Shown here: piece after piece, positions 33,415-41,552 of the stretch
Position numbering within the stretch: position 1 is the first letter of the stretch
Layout of the letters: each line of letters starts with the position of its first letter
Origin: Marmoricola sp.
Lineage (GTDB): Bacteria > Actinomycetota > Actinomycetes > Propionibacteriales > Nocardioidaceae
Direction: 5' to 3'
NCBI GenBank assembly: GCA_025965315.1
Contig: JAOPXD010000176.1
Coordinates: 1-53,957 of the forward strand
DNA: 53,957 bases
Made by a program: the position numbers and the translations under genes
Notes under the pieces: model-generated
What the model was told of the DNA's origin: nothing
Databases searched by the model: none
Seen by the model: the letters and a program-made list of their open reading frames with translations, nothing else

Positions 33415-34964
33415 GGGGTGGACAGTCGTGCCGTTGCCGTCGCGACCGATCGACCGCGCAGGACGTGCTCGCCCTCCGGCACCCAGAACCGGGCCTCGTC
33501 GGAGCCGGCCCGCTCCACCGATGCTGCCGCGACCAGGACGTGTCCGGGGACGGACTTCGACAGGTCGCAGAGCCGGGCTGCGGAGTTCACCGAGTCGCCG
33601 ATCACCGTGTACTCGAAGCGGGACTCCTCGCCGATGTTGCCGGCGACGGCTTCTCCGGTCGACACCCCGATCCCTGCCTGGATCGTGGTGACCTCCTCGG
33701 ACAGCCGGGCCGCGATCCGGCGGGCAGTCCGCAGCGCGGCTCCGGCATGGTCCGGCTGCTCGACCGGAGCGCCGAAGATCGCGAGTGCCGCGTCGCCCAT
33801 GAACTTGTTCACGAACCCGCCCTGGGCATCGACCTCCTCGACGACCACGCCGAGGAACCGGTTCAGGGTCTCGACGACCTCGGCCGGTGACCTCTCGGTC
33901 GCGTACGCCGTCGAGCCGATCAGGTCGATGAACAGCACCGAGACCACCCGGGTCTCGCCACCGAGCGCGATCCCGCCGGCCGAGGCGGCTGCGGCGACCT
34001 CCTTGCCGACGTGCCGCCCGAACAGGTCCCTGATCGCCTCGCGCTCGCGGAGCCCGGTCGCCATGTCGTTGAAGCCGGCCTGGAGCAGGCCCAGCTCGGT
34101 GCCGTCGAACACCGTCACCTCGGCGTCGAGGTCACCCTTGCGCACCCGGTCCAGCGCGTAGCGCACCGAGGCGATCGGCGCGACCACGGACCGGGCGTTC
34201 AGGACAGTGACCAGCAGCCCGAAGACCAGCACCACCCCCGAGAGCACCAAGCCGATGATGGCGAGCCGGTCCTTCGACATGTCATTGCTGGTCAGTGCCA
34301 CGATCGTGGTGGTCGCCATCCCGACGACCGGTGCCGCGGTACCGATCCCCCAGAACAGCAGCATCCTGGCCTGGACCCCGGTCATCCCGCGTCGGCGCCG
34401 GGAGTGTCCGGTCAGTGCCTGCGCGGCGATCGGCCTCAGGGCGAACTCGGTCTCCAGGAACGCGATCGTGCTGACCACCAGGCCGCTGATCAGGATCGAG
34501 AACGCGGTGCCCAGCACCCGGTCGGGCTGCACGACAAGTGCCTCGACGCTGAAGACCACGACGGCGCCGAACCAGAGGCCGCCCTGGATCATGGTCAACC
34601 GGATCGGTGTCCGCAGCGCCGTACGACGTTCCCGGGAGGTCGGGGTGCGACCCTCGAGTGCCCAGCGGAGCCCGCGCAGGCTGGTGATCGTTCCCCAGAA
34701 GCCGCCGACCAGGACGGCCACGCCGACGTACGTCGGAACGCTGATCGCCAGGCTGACGACGCTCGCGTGGTTGAGCGCCTTGGTCGGCAGCACCAACGCG
34801 GTGATCACGAAGACCACGCCCGCACCGATCAGGTGCGTGACCACCAGCATCGTGGTCAGCAGCAGCTGCAGCCGCACCCGGAGGCGTTTCGGCGACTGGG
34901 TGGCGGGTCCGAGCAGGGCCGACCCGAAGGGTGCGTTCCGGCGGGTGCTCACGGGCGTCATCAT
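33411..34964 (-). CDS. Membrane adenylate/guanylate cyclase with HAMP domain (class III)
   Basis: A 517-residue protein. Six transmembrane segments fill about the first 275 residues, then a HAMP linker (PIASVRYALDRVRKGDLDAEVTVFDGTELGLLQAGFNDM region), then a class III cyclase domain. Catalytic features are all present: VSVLFIDLIGSTAYA (metal-binding aspartates), NKFMGDA (substrate lysine) and YTVIGDSVNSAARL (transition-state Asn and Arg). This matches the mycobacterial Rv1318c/Rv1319c/Rv3645-type cyclases. Two ATGs in a row begin the frame; 34964 is used. An inverted repeat at 34972-34991 sits just upstream. It shares a GTGA overlap with the EamA transporter. Confidence 0.93.
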   Translation of the reverse strand: MMTPVSTRRNAPFGSALLGPATQSPKRLRVRLQLLLTTMLVVTHLIGAGVVFVITALVLPTKALNHASVVSLAISVPTYVGVAVLVGGFWGTITSLRGLRWALEGRTPTSRERRTALRTPIRLTMIQGGLWFGAVVVFSVEALVVQPDRVLGTAFSILISGLVVSTIAFLETEFALRPIAAQALTGHSRRRRGMTGVQARMLLFWGIGTAAPVVGMATTTIVALTSNDMSKDRLAIIGLVLSGVVLVFGLLVTVLNARSVVAPIASVRYALDRVRKGDLDAEVTVFDGTELGLLQAGFNDMATGLREREAIRDLFGRHVGKEVAAAASAGGIALGGETRVVSVLFIDLIGSTAYATERSPAEVVETLNRFLGVVVEEVDAQGGFVNKFMGDAALAIFGAPVEQPDHAGAALRTARRIAARLSEEVTTIQAGIGVSTGEAVAGNIGEESRFEYTVIGDSVNSAARLCDLSKSVPGHVLVAAASVERAGSDEARFWVPEGEHVLRGRSVATATARLSTP

Positions 34965-34971
34965 CGCAGTG

Positions 34972-34991
34972 CCGTCCAGCCAATTGGACGG
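34972..34991. promoter_or_regulatory. Inverted repeat upstream of the adenylate cyclase
   Basis: CCGTCCA-GCCAAT-TGGACGG: perfect 7-bp arms with a 6-bp centre, 8-27 bp before the cyclase ATG. It could be an operator for a TetR- or GntR-type regulator or a hairpin in the mRNA leader. No regulator gene is next to it. Confidence 0.45.
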
Positions 34992-35067
34992 ATCGAACAA
35001 CGCCGCTCCGGACACCCCGTGCGGCCAGAACAAGCCGCAGCGCCCGGCGCAGGAGCAGACTCGACCC

Positions 35068-36576
35068 ATGACGCAGACCCAGGTCCTCGAAGTCCTCTCC
35101 CCCGCCGACGGCCGGATCGCCGGCACGATCCCGGTGATGGAGGCCGACGCCGTCGCGGCCCGCGCCGCCCAGCTCCGGGCTGCGCAGACCGGTTGGCACG
35201 AGCTCGGCGCCACCGGACGGGCGCCGTTCTTCGCGGCGTACCGGGACTGGCTGCTCGACCACGCATCCGAGCTCACCGACCTGCTCCAGCTCGAGACCGG
35301 CAAGGTCCGGCACGAGGCGGCGATGGAGGTCGGGATGGCGGCTGACCTGATCAACTACTTCTCGAAGATCGCCGGCTCCGCGCTCGCCACCGAGCAGCGC
35401 AAGCCGCACAGCCTGATGAGCGCCGCGAAGCGGCTCAGCGTCACCTACCAGCCGCACCAGCTGGTCGGCGTGATCACCCCGTGGAACTTCCCGATCACCG
35501 GGCCGTTCATGGATGTCACCCCGGCGCTCGCGGCAGGCTGTGCGGTCCTGGTCAAGCCGTCCGAGGTCACCCCGCTCTCGCTGGTCGCGGCGCTCGAGGG
35601 CTGGCGCGAGATCGGTGCACCGGACGTGTTCGCAGCGATCACCGGCGCCGGCAGCACCGGAGCAGCACTGGTCGACGTCGTCGACTACATCCAGTTCACC
35701 GGCTCGACCGCCACCGGCCGCCGGATCGCCGTCCGGGCTGCCGAGCGGCTGATCGGCTGCAGCCTCGAGCTCGGCGGCAAGGACCCGATGATCGTGCTGG
35801 CCGACGCCGACATCGAGCGGGCCGTCAACGCAGCCGCCTGGGGCGGCCTGTTCAACTCCGGCCAGGTCTGCGTCTCGGTGGAGCGGGTCTACGTCGAGGC
35901 CCCGGTGTACGCCGACTTCGTCACCCGGCTGGCCGCCAAGGTCGCCACCCTGCGCCAGGGGCCGGGGCCGCTGGGCAGCACCGATGTCGGCTCGATGGCC
36001 ACGGCCGCGCAGGTCGACATCGTCGAGCGGCACGTCAACGAGGCCGTCGCTGGTGGCGCACGCGTGCTCACCGGTGGTCGCCGGGTCCCCGGCGGCACCG
36101 CGTTCGAGCCGACCGTCCTGGTCGACGTCGACCACACCATGTCCTGCATGCGCGAGGAGACCTTCGGTCCGACGATCCCGGTGATGAAGGTCGCCGACGC
36201 CGACGAGGCCGTCCGGCTCGCCAACGACTCGGCGTACGGGCTCTCGGCCTCGGTCTGGAGCCAGGACGAGGACCGGGCCCTGGCGATCGCCGCACGGCTG
36301 GACGCCGGCGCCGTCAACGTGAACGACGTGCTCGCCAACCTCTTCTCCTTCACGCTGCCGCACGGCGGCTGGAAGGAGTCCGGGATCGGCAGCCGCTTCG
36401 GTGCTCAGGCCGCGATCCGGAAGTACTGCCGTGCCAAGGCGATCACCACCCCGAAGGTCGCGCCGAAGAACGAGCTGATGTGGTACCCGTACTCGAAGAC
36501 GCGCAGCACGGTCGTGCACCGGATGCTGCGCGCGCTGGCCGGTCGCGGAAAGCGCCGGATGGGCCCGGTCGGCTAG
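35068..36576 (+). CDS. Aldehyde dehydrogenase (succinic semialdehyde dehydrogenase-like)
   Basis: A 502-residue aldehyde dehydrogenase with Glu234 (LELGGKDP) and Cys268 (SGQVCVS) as catalytic residues, TPWNFP (138-143), KPSE (163-166) and FTGSTATGRR cofactor motifs. It resembles the ALDH at 6892-8454 and ends in a basic amphipathic tail (MLRALAGRGKRRMGPVG), which may attach it to membranes. It is divergent from the adenylate cyclase and has no enzyme partner in its operon. Its TAG stop overlaps the stop of the convergent flavin reductase. Actinobacterial annotations usually call it succinic semialdehyde dehydrogenase; the true substrate is open. Confidence 0.9.
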   Translation: MTQTQVLEVLSPADGRIAGTIPVMEADAVAARAAQLRAAQTGWHELGATGRAPFFAAYRDWLLDHASELTDLLQLETGKVRHEAAMEVGMAADLINYFSKIAGSALATEQRKPHSLMSAAKRLSVTYQPHQLVGVITPWNFPITGPFMDVTPALAAGCAVLVKPSEVTPLSLVAALEGWREIGAPDVFAAITGAGSTGAALVDVVDYIQFTGSTATGRRIAVRAAERLIGCSLELGGKDPMIVLADADIERAVNAAAWGGLFNSGQVCVSVERVYVEAPVYADFVTRLAAKVATLRQGPGPLGSTDVGSMATAAQVDIVERHVNEAVAGGARVLTGGRRVPGGTAFEPTVLVDVDHTMSCMREETFGPTIPVMKVADADEAVRLANDSAYGLSASVWSQDEDRALAIAARLDAGAVNVNDVLANLFSFTLPHGGWKESGIGSRFGAQAAIRKYCRAKAITTPKVAPKNELMWYPYSKTRSTVVHRMLRALAGRGKRRMGPVG

Positions 36577-37070
36577 ACGGCGAGCTGGCTGAACACGCTG
36601 CGGTGGAACACCAGCGGACTGCTGGTATCGCTCTGGTCCACGGCGTGCAGCTCGAGGAACACGACCACGTGGTCGCCGGCCTCGACCTCGGAGTGGATCG
36701 TGCAGTCGAACCGGGCCAGACCATCGTCGAGGGTGACCGCGCCGTCGTCGCTGACCCGGATCGGTACGCCGTCGAAGCGGCGCTCCGGCTCACCGGCCAG
36801 CTGCCGGCACTCCGCGTGCTGGGTCGCCGCCAGAACGGTCACGCCCACGTGGGACGAGCGACGCAGGTCGGGCCAGGTCTTCGAGGTCCGCGCGATCGAG
36901 AACGACACCAGCGGCGGGTCGATGCTCACGCTCGTGAACGAGCTCGCGGCCAGTCCCACGAGTACCTCGTCGACCTGGGCCGCCACCGCGACGACCCCGC
37001 TGGGGAAGATGCCGAACGCCCGGCGCAGCTCGACCGGATCGAGGTCCTGGTTGGTGACGAGTCCGGTCAT
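36573..37070 (-). CDS. Flavin reductase family protein (NADH:FMN oxidoreductase component)
   Basis: A 165-residue split-barrel flavin reductase. AFGIFPSGVVAVAAQ (residues 18-32), GLAASSFTSVSIDPPLVSFSIA and HAECRQLAGE are typical of the FMN reductase component that supplies reduced flavin to two-component monooxygenases. Directly upstream in the same operon is an LLM-class monooxygenase, its natural partner. The start at 37070 (MTGLVTNQ) is used; a GTG at 37085 would add five residues. It is the last gene of the ABC-transporter operon that starts near 41466. Confidence 0.9.
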   Translation of the reverse strand: MTGLVTNQDLDPVELRRAFGIFPSGVVAVAAQVDEVLVGLAASSFTSVSIDPPLVSFSIARTSKTWPDLRRSSHVGVTVLAATQHAECRQLAGEPERRFDGVPIRVSDDGAVTLDDGLARFDCTIHSEVEAGDHVVVFLELHAVDQSDTSSPLVFHRSVFSQLAV

Positions 37071-37133
37071 GCCGCGACCCGGCACCGTGGCGTCGACCTG
37101 ATCGGGCTCCGAGGCACTGAGCTCACCGCCCTT

Positions 37134-38492
37134 TCACGCTCCGGCCGAAGCACGCGCGGGCCCCGCGTAGATGGACTCGGGGCGAGGGAGCCCGTAGTGC
37201 TCGCGCAAGGTCGATCCGGTGTAGTCCTCACGGAAGATGCCGCGCTCCTGCAGCAGCGGCACCACCTTCGCCGTGAAGGCGTCGAGCAGCTGCGGGTACA
37301 GCGGCGGCATGACGTTGAAGCCGTCTGCCGCGCCGGTGTTGAACCATTCGGTGATGATGTCGGCCACCTGGGTCGGCGTGCCGGCAACCACGTTGTGGCC
37401 GCGACCGCCAGCCAGGCGGTGCAGCAGCTGACGCAGCGTCGGACGCTCCCGCTCGACGATGTTGGCCACCACCTGGAGGCGCGAACGGTTGTTGTCGAGC
37501 ACGTTACCGGCGAGACCGAAGGCGTCGGGCGGGACATCCTCGTCCAGCTTGAGGTGCGAGATCGACGTACCGCTGAGCTGTTCGAGCTGGGCGATCCCGT
37601 AGGCCGGCACGGTCAGCGAGTTCACGTACTCCTCGAGCTCCCTTGCCTCGTTCTCGGTGTCGCCCAGGAACGCGCTGATGCCCGGAAGCACCTTGACGTG
37701 ATCGGGGTTGCGACCCAGCTTCACCGCGCGGCTCTTGATGTCGGCGTAGAACGCCTGCGCATCCCCGATCGTCTGGTGCGCGGTGAAGATCGCCTCAGCA
37801 TTGCGCGCGGCGAACGCCCTGCCCTCGTTCGACGACCCGGCCTGGACGTAGACCGGACGGCCCTGGGGGCTGCGGGGAGCAGCCAGCGCACCCTCGACCT
37901 GGTAGTGCCGGCCGACGTGGTTGATGTTGTGCACCTTGTCGACGTCGAAGTAGCGACCGCTCTCACGGTCCACCACGATCGCGTCGTCCTCCCAGCTGTC
38001 CCACAGCTTGGTGACGACATCGAGGAACTCCTGTGCTCGCGCGTACCTCTCCTCAGGAGACGGGATCGCCTTGAGACTGAAGTTGCGAGCCACCACGTCG
38101 GACTGCGTGGTCACGATGTTCCAGCCGGCGCGCCCGCCCGAGAGGATGTCGAGGGAGGAGAACAGCCGCGCCAGGTTGTAGGGCTCGTAGAAGGTCGTCG
38201 AAGCCGTCGCGATGAGACCGATCTTCGAGGTCTTGGCGGCAATAGCGGACAGTCGCGTGATCGGTTCGAGGTGCCCGGCAGGACGGTACGCCGTCGCGGA
38301 CCAGAGGCCCGGTGAATCGGCGAAGAAGATGCCGTCGAGCTTGGCCTCCTCGGCCTTCTGGGCGAGCTCGGTGTAGAAGTTGATGTCGTGCGCGCGCTCG
38401 GCCGAGGACTCCGGATGACGCCAGGACGCTTCGTGGTGGCCGGTGTCGTGCAAGAACGCGTTGAGGCTGAGCTTCCGAGACTGCTGGGTCAT
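37134..38492 (-). CDS. LLM class flavin-dependent monooxygenase (NtaA/SnaA/DszA family)
   Basis: A 452-residue bacterial-luciferase-like monooxygenase. GLIATASTTFYEPYNLARLFSSLD, GRAGWNIVTTQSD and PQGRPVYVQAGSSNEGR are the signature blocks of the NtaA/SnaA/DszA/SoxA subfamily. These enzymes use reduced FMN from a partner reductase to cleave C-S or C-N bonds, for example nitrilotriacetate, dibenzothiophene sulfone or alkyl sulfones; SsuD alkanesulfonate monooxygenases are a different LLM subgroup. The reductase follows directly and an ABC importer precedes it, so uptake and oxidation of a sulfur-containing compound is the likely role. The exact substrate is not known. Confidence 0.92.
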   Translation of the reverse strand: MTQQSRKLSLNAFLHDTGHHEASWRHPESSAERAHDINFYTELAQKAEEAKLDGIFFADSPGLWSATAYRPAGHLEPITRLSAIAAKTSKIGLIATASTTFYEPYNLARLFSSLDILSGGRAGWNIVTTQSDVVARNFSLKAIPSPEERYARAQEFLDVVTKLWDSWEDDAIVVDRESGRYFDVDKVHNINHVGRHYQVEGALAAPRSPQGRPVYVQAGSSNEGRAFAARNAEAIFTAHQTIGDAQAFYADIKSRAVKLGRNPDHVKVLPGISAFLGDTENEARELEEYVNSLTVPAYGIAQLEQLSGTSISHLKLDEDVPPDAFGLAGNVLDNNRSRLQVVANIVERERPTLRQLLHRLAGGRGHNVVAGTPTQVADIITEWFNTGAADGFNVMPPLYPQLLDAFTAKVVPLLQERGIFREDYTGSTLREHYGLPRPESIYAGPARASAGA

Positions 38493-38519
38493 GAGATTTC
38501 TCCTTGGTGGGGTTGTCGA

Positions 38520-39362
38520 TCAGGCGGGACGCCAGCGCGAGAACCGGCGTTCGAGCAGGACCAGGCCGTAGCTGACGGCCAGCCCCAGCAGGGTCGTGGT
38601 GAGGATCGCGGCGTACATCTGCGGGATGAGGAAGTTCTGCTCGGTGTAGTTGATGAGGAATCCGAGACCGGCCGTCGCGCCGACCAGCTCGGCGGCGATG
38701 AGCACGAGGATGGCCGCGGCGCCGGAGATCCGGATGCCGGTGAAGATCGTGGGCACGGCTGCCGGGAACACCACCTTGCGGAACGTTGCCGCCGGACTCA
38801 GGCCGAGCACCTTCGCCGACCGCAGCAGCTGCGGGTCCACCGTGGTCACGCCGGTGATGGTGCTCAGCAGGATCGGGAAGAAGCAGGCATAGATGATGAT
38901 CGCGATCTTCGAGTTCTCACCGATGCCGAGGATCAGTGTGAACACCGGCAGCAACGCCAGTGCGGCCGTGTTCCTGAACACCTCCAGGGGCGGGGTCAGT
39001 ACCTCGCGAACGGGGCGGTACCAGGCGATCACCACCCCGGTCGGGATGGCGGTCGCGATCGCGATGCCGAACCCGATCCCCGAACGCACGGCACTGGCGC
39101 GCAGGTTCCGCTCGAGCTCGCCGCTCTTGGCCAGGTCCCACCAGGCGTCGAGCACGGTGTGCAGCGGAGGCAGGAAGTAGGGGTTGACCAAGCCGAGGCG
39201 CGGCACGAACTCCCAGACCAACGCCAGGATGACGACGCCGAGAACACCGCGACCGACCCTGCCGAGGCGGGTGACGTACGACGGCACGTGCGTGGCACGC
39301 GCCGACGCCTGCTGCCGCGGGTTCAGCCCTGGCTCGGTGCGCTCCTCCAGCAGGCTAGGCAA
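38520..39362 (-). CDS. ABC transporter permease (SsuC/TauC-type)
   Basis: A permease of 280 residues with about six transmembrane helices. The EAA-like loop is seen in STITGVTTVDPQLLRSAKVLGLSPAATFRKVVFPAAVPTIFTG-type sequence, where LGLSPAATFRKVVFPAA matches the conserved cytoplasmic loop of the family, and SELVGATAGLGFLI-type (AELVGATAGLGFLI) follows. I place the start at a TTG at 39362 that overlaps the ATPase stop by 8 bp and has GGAGG nine bases upstream; the longer frame to 39464 would lie wholly within the ATPase gene. It forms the importer with the ATPase and lipoprotein next to it. Confidence 0.88.
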   Translation of the reverse strand: MPSLLEERTEPGLNPRQQASARATHVPSYVTRLGRVGRGVLGVVILALVWEFVPRLGLVNPYFLPPLHTVLDAWWDLAKSGELERNLRASAVRSGIGFGIAIATAIPTGVVIAWYRPVREVLTPPLEVFRNTAALALLPVFTLILGIGENSKIAIIIYACFFPILLSTITGVTTVDPQLLRSAKVLGLSPAATFRKVVFPAAVPTIFTGIRISGAAAILVLIAAELVGATAGLGFLINYTEQNFLIPQMYAAILTTTLLGLAVSYGLVLLERRFSRWRPA

Positions 39363-40188
39363 CGGAAGCCACCTCCACCTTGACAGGTCGCGGAGCCGAC
39401 TGCTGCTGCTCGCGCAACAGCGTCCAGATCTCGTGCCGGTACGCCGCGAAATCACGGGTGCCACGGATGTCTTCCTCGGCGTCCCCCGAGCGATCGAGCC
39501 GGACGTCCACGACGGTGCGGATCGTTCCGGGACGGCTGCTCATCACCGCGACCCGTTCGCCGAGGAACACAGCTTCCTCGATGTCGTGGGTGATGAACAC
39601 GACGGTGGTACCGGTTCGCCGCCAGATGTCGATCAGCTCCTCCTGGAGGCGCTCACGCGTCTGCGCATCCAACGCACCGAACGGCTCGTCCATCAGCAGC
39701 ACCCCCGGCTCGTAGGACAGCGAACGTGCTATCGCCACTCGCTGCTTCATGCCTCCGGAGAGCTCGTGCGGATAGCGGTTCGCGAACTCGGTGAGGCCGA
39801 CCAGCTCGAGGTACTCCCGGGCACGCTCCACCCGCTCGGCCTTGCTCCAGCCACCCACCGCCTCGAGCGCGAACTCGATGTTGGCCTGGGCGGTGCGCCA
39901 CGGCAGCAGCGTGTACTGCTGGAACACGATGCTCCGGTCCGGACCCGGACCTGTCACGGGTCGTCCGTCGACGCTGACCGTCCCCGACGTCGGTGTGGTG
40001 AGCCCAGCGATCAGGTCGAGCACCGTGGACTTGCCACAACCCGACGGCCCCACCAGCGTCACGAACTCGCCGGCACGCACCGTGAGGTTCGCATGATCCA
40101 GTGCGACGAAGTCCCGCTTGCGGTTGTCGTCGTCGCCGCGAACCTGGAACACCTGCCCCACGTCGTGGAGATCGATCTGTGCACTCAT
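39355..40188 (-). CDS. ABC transporter ATP-binding protein (SsuB/TauB-type)
   Basis: A 277-residue ATPase. Walker A is GPSGCGKST (47-55), the Q-loop follows FQQYTLLPW, the ABC signature is LSGGMKQR (143-150), Walker B is VLLMDEP (163-169) and the H-loop is in FITHDIEEA. The sequence of the core (PWRTAQANIEFALE) is closest to nitrate/sulfonate/taurine importers. It is the second gene after the substrate-binding lipoprotein, 4 bp away. The last codons overlap the start of the permease. Confidence 0.94.
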   Translation of the reverse strand: MSAQIDLHDVGQVFQVRGDDDNRKRDFVALDHANLTVRAGEFVTLVGPSGCGKSTVLDLIAGLTTPTSGTVSVDGRPVTGPGPDRSIVFQQYTLLPWRTAQANIEFALEAVGGWSKAERVERAREYLELVGLTEFANRYPHELSGGMKQRVAIARSLSYEPGVLLMDEPFGALDAQTRERLQEELIDIWRRTGTTVVFITHDIEEAVFLGERVAVMSSRPGTIRTVVDVRLDRSGDAEEDIRGTRDFAAYRHEIWTLLREQQQSAPRPVKVEVASVA

Positions 40189-40191
40189 CGC

Positions 40192-41220
40192 TCAGCCCTT
40201 CGCCAGGTCGTTGTACTGGTTGGTGTAGATCTCGTTGTCCTTGAGGCTGTCCTTCACCGTGCCGCGACCCTTCAGCCAGTCGAGCCAGATCGAGAAGTCC
40301 TGGGAGCCGATGGCTGCCGTGGTCGGCGTGGCTACCCCGGTGGTGCCGGACCAGTTCTGGTCCACGGCCTTCACGTAGCTGCCGTAGCCGTGGTGGTTCA
40401 GCCAGGCGTCGTAGACCTTCAGGACCGTCGCGCGGTCATGGCTCTCGATGTAGGCCACCGCCTTGGCGATGCCCGTCACGAGCTCGCGCGAAGTCTTCGG
40501 GTCCTGCTTGAGGAAGTCGTCCCTGAGCGACGCGCCGCCGCCGTTGTAGGGACCGATCACGTCAGTGTCCTTGACCAGGGTCTGGAGCTTCAGTCCCGTC
40601 GATGCGGCCTCGCGCAGCTGGCCGCTGGCGACCGAAGCCACGTCGACCTGGTGCTGCTGCAGCGCCTCGAACATGTTCAGCGGCGGGAGCGGCACGAGTG
40701 TCACCTGCTTGATCTGGTCCGCGGTCAGGCCGCTCTTCTGGAGCCACACGTCGAGGACGGCCTCGGAGTTGGCGCCCAGCGTGTTGACCGCGACCTTCTT
40801 GCCGATCAGGTCCTTGGCAGTCGTGATCGGCGAACCTTGGAGAGTCACGAGCGACGAGCTCGTCTTGGCGTTGGACCCGTACGTCGAGACCACGGCCTTG
40901 ATCGGGGCGCCGGTGGCGACGACCTGCGCGATCGCGCCGAAGAACGCGCTCGTGCTGATGTCGACCTGGTGGCTGACCAGCGCCTGGAGGCTCTGCGGCC
41001 CGCCGGTCACGTCACCGACCTTGTTCAGCTTGAGGCCCTTGAGGTACCCGAGAGCGTCGGCAAGCTGGACCACGTCGACGTTGCCCGAGTAGGACTGGTA
41101 GCGGACCGTCGTCGTCTCGCCGCTCTGGCCGGCACCGCACGCGGTCAGCGACGTCAGGGAGGCGAGCGAGATGGCACCGGCCGCTGCGAGACGGACACGG
41201 TAGGACGTTCGGGTGATCAT
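40192..41220 (-). CDS. ABC transporter substrate-binding lipoprotein (SsuA/NrtA-type)
   Basis: A 342-residue secreted binding protein. The signal sequence ends in a lipobox LTAC with Cys28, so the mature protein is anchored in the membrane. The periplasmic-binding fold pattern of nitrate/sulfonate/taurine proteins is visible: TTVRYQSYSGNVDVVQLADALGYLKGL and VSHQVDISTSAFFGAIAQVV. The start at 41220 begins MITRTSYRVRLAAAG; the open frame to 41283 adds 21 residues without signal-peptide character. It is the first structural gene of the operon and lies 132 bp after the end of a leader peptide. Confidence 0.9.
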   Translation of the reverse strand: MITRTSYRVRLAAAGAISLASLTSLTACGAGQSGETTTVRYQSYSGNVDVVQLADALGYLKGLKLNKVGDVTGGPQSLQALVSHQVDISTSAFFGAIAQVVATGAPIKAVVSTYGSNAKTSSSLVTLQGSPITTAKDLIGKKVAVNTLGANSEAVLDVWLQKSGLTADQIKQVTLVPLPPLNMFEALQQHQVDVASVASGQLREAASTGLKLQTLVKDTDVIGPYNGGGASLRDDFLKQDPKTSRELVTGIAKAVAYIESHDRATVLKVYDAWLNHHGYGSYVKAVDQNWSGTTGVATPTTAAIGSQDFSIWLDWLKGRGTVKDSLKDNEIYTNQYNDLAKG

Positions 41221-41238
41221 GTGAGGACTCTCTGTAGA

Positions 41239-41254
41239 CACGCTTCGAAGCGTG
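41239..41254. promoter_or_regulatory. Perfect 16-bp palindrome before the substrate-binding protein gene
   Basis: CACGCTTCGAAGCGTG, fully symmetric, 19 bp upstream of the lipoprotein start. In RNA it can fold into a short stem that could mask the ribosome site. A second hairpin, CCACCGAAAG with CTTTctcGGTGG (41288-41310), lies between it and the leader stop. Together with the leader ORF these may form an attenuator. Seen directly; function inferred. Confidence 0.55.
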
Positions 41255-41352
41255 GATGATGGGCGAACAGCGCACGCGGGCACGCCACCACCGAAAGTCT
41301 TTCTCGGTGGGAAGGAGGCACGGACGGTGCCAGCGACGGGCTCAGCGACGGG

Positions 41353-41421
41353 TCAGCGACACACGCCGGCGGAGACGCGACACAGGTCCACATGGCGGCG
41401 GCTGGTCAATCCCAACAACAT
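41353..41421 (-). CDS. Short leader peptide (22 residues, Cys-containing) of the sulfonate-type operon
   Basis: An ATG at 41421 with AGGAGG six bases upstream (41433-41428) opens a 22-codon frame. The peptide reads MLLG, then LTSRRHVDLCRV, then SAGVCR and stops. It has two cysteines, one in the motif RRHVDLCRV and one immediately before the last residue. I recognise this pattern from short actinobacterial ORFs annotated as putative leader peptides upstream of sulfur metabolism genes. It is in the 5' leader of the ABC/LLM operon, so the simplest model is that translation of its Cys codons reports cysteine or sulfur supply and changes folding of the following leader RNA. The open frame and ribosome site are seen; the role is inferred. 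Confidence 0.85.
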   Translation of the reverse strand: MLLGLTSRRHVDLCRVSAGVCR

Positions 41422-41460
41422 CCGGACCCTCCTGCCTGCTCCTGGTACCGGTGAATCCGG

Positions 41461-41503
41461 CGTCTCAACTAAAACTATAGAGATAGTACACATTAAGACG
41501 CAA
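41461..41503 (-). promoter_or_regulatory. Promoter of the leader peptide/ABC/LLM operon
   Basis: On the minus strand a -35 TTGCGT (41503-41498) and a -10 TATAGT (41479-41474) are separated by 18 bp, so transcription should begin about 41466, 45 bp before the leader ATG. Two inverted repeats overlap this promoter: ACTAT-AGAG-ATAGT (41474-41487) at the -10, and CGTCTYAA arms at 41461-41468 and 41493-41500. Either could be a repressor operator. The region is strikingly A/T-rich for this genome. Confidence 0.7.
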
Positions 41504-41552
41504 GTTCGCCTCACCCCGCCCCGGGCAGCGGACGTTTTCGGGGCGGATCTCC

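Noticed and set aside
35481..38315. A 944-codon plus-strand frame across the ALDH end, flavin reductase and LLM genes
   Set aside because: It runs through three genes with strong family evidence in other frames or on the other strand and has no domain of its own.
41221..41460. Metabolite riboswitch (for example SAM type) in the ABC/LLM operon leader
   Set aside because: I could not find the conserved core of a known riboswitch class, whereas a leader ORF with a strong ribosome site and Cys codons is clear.
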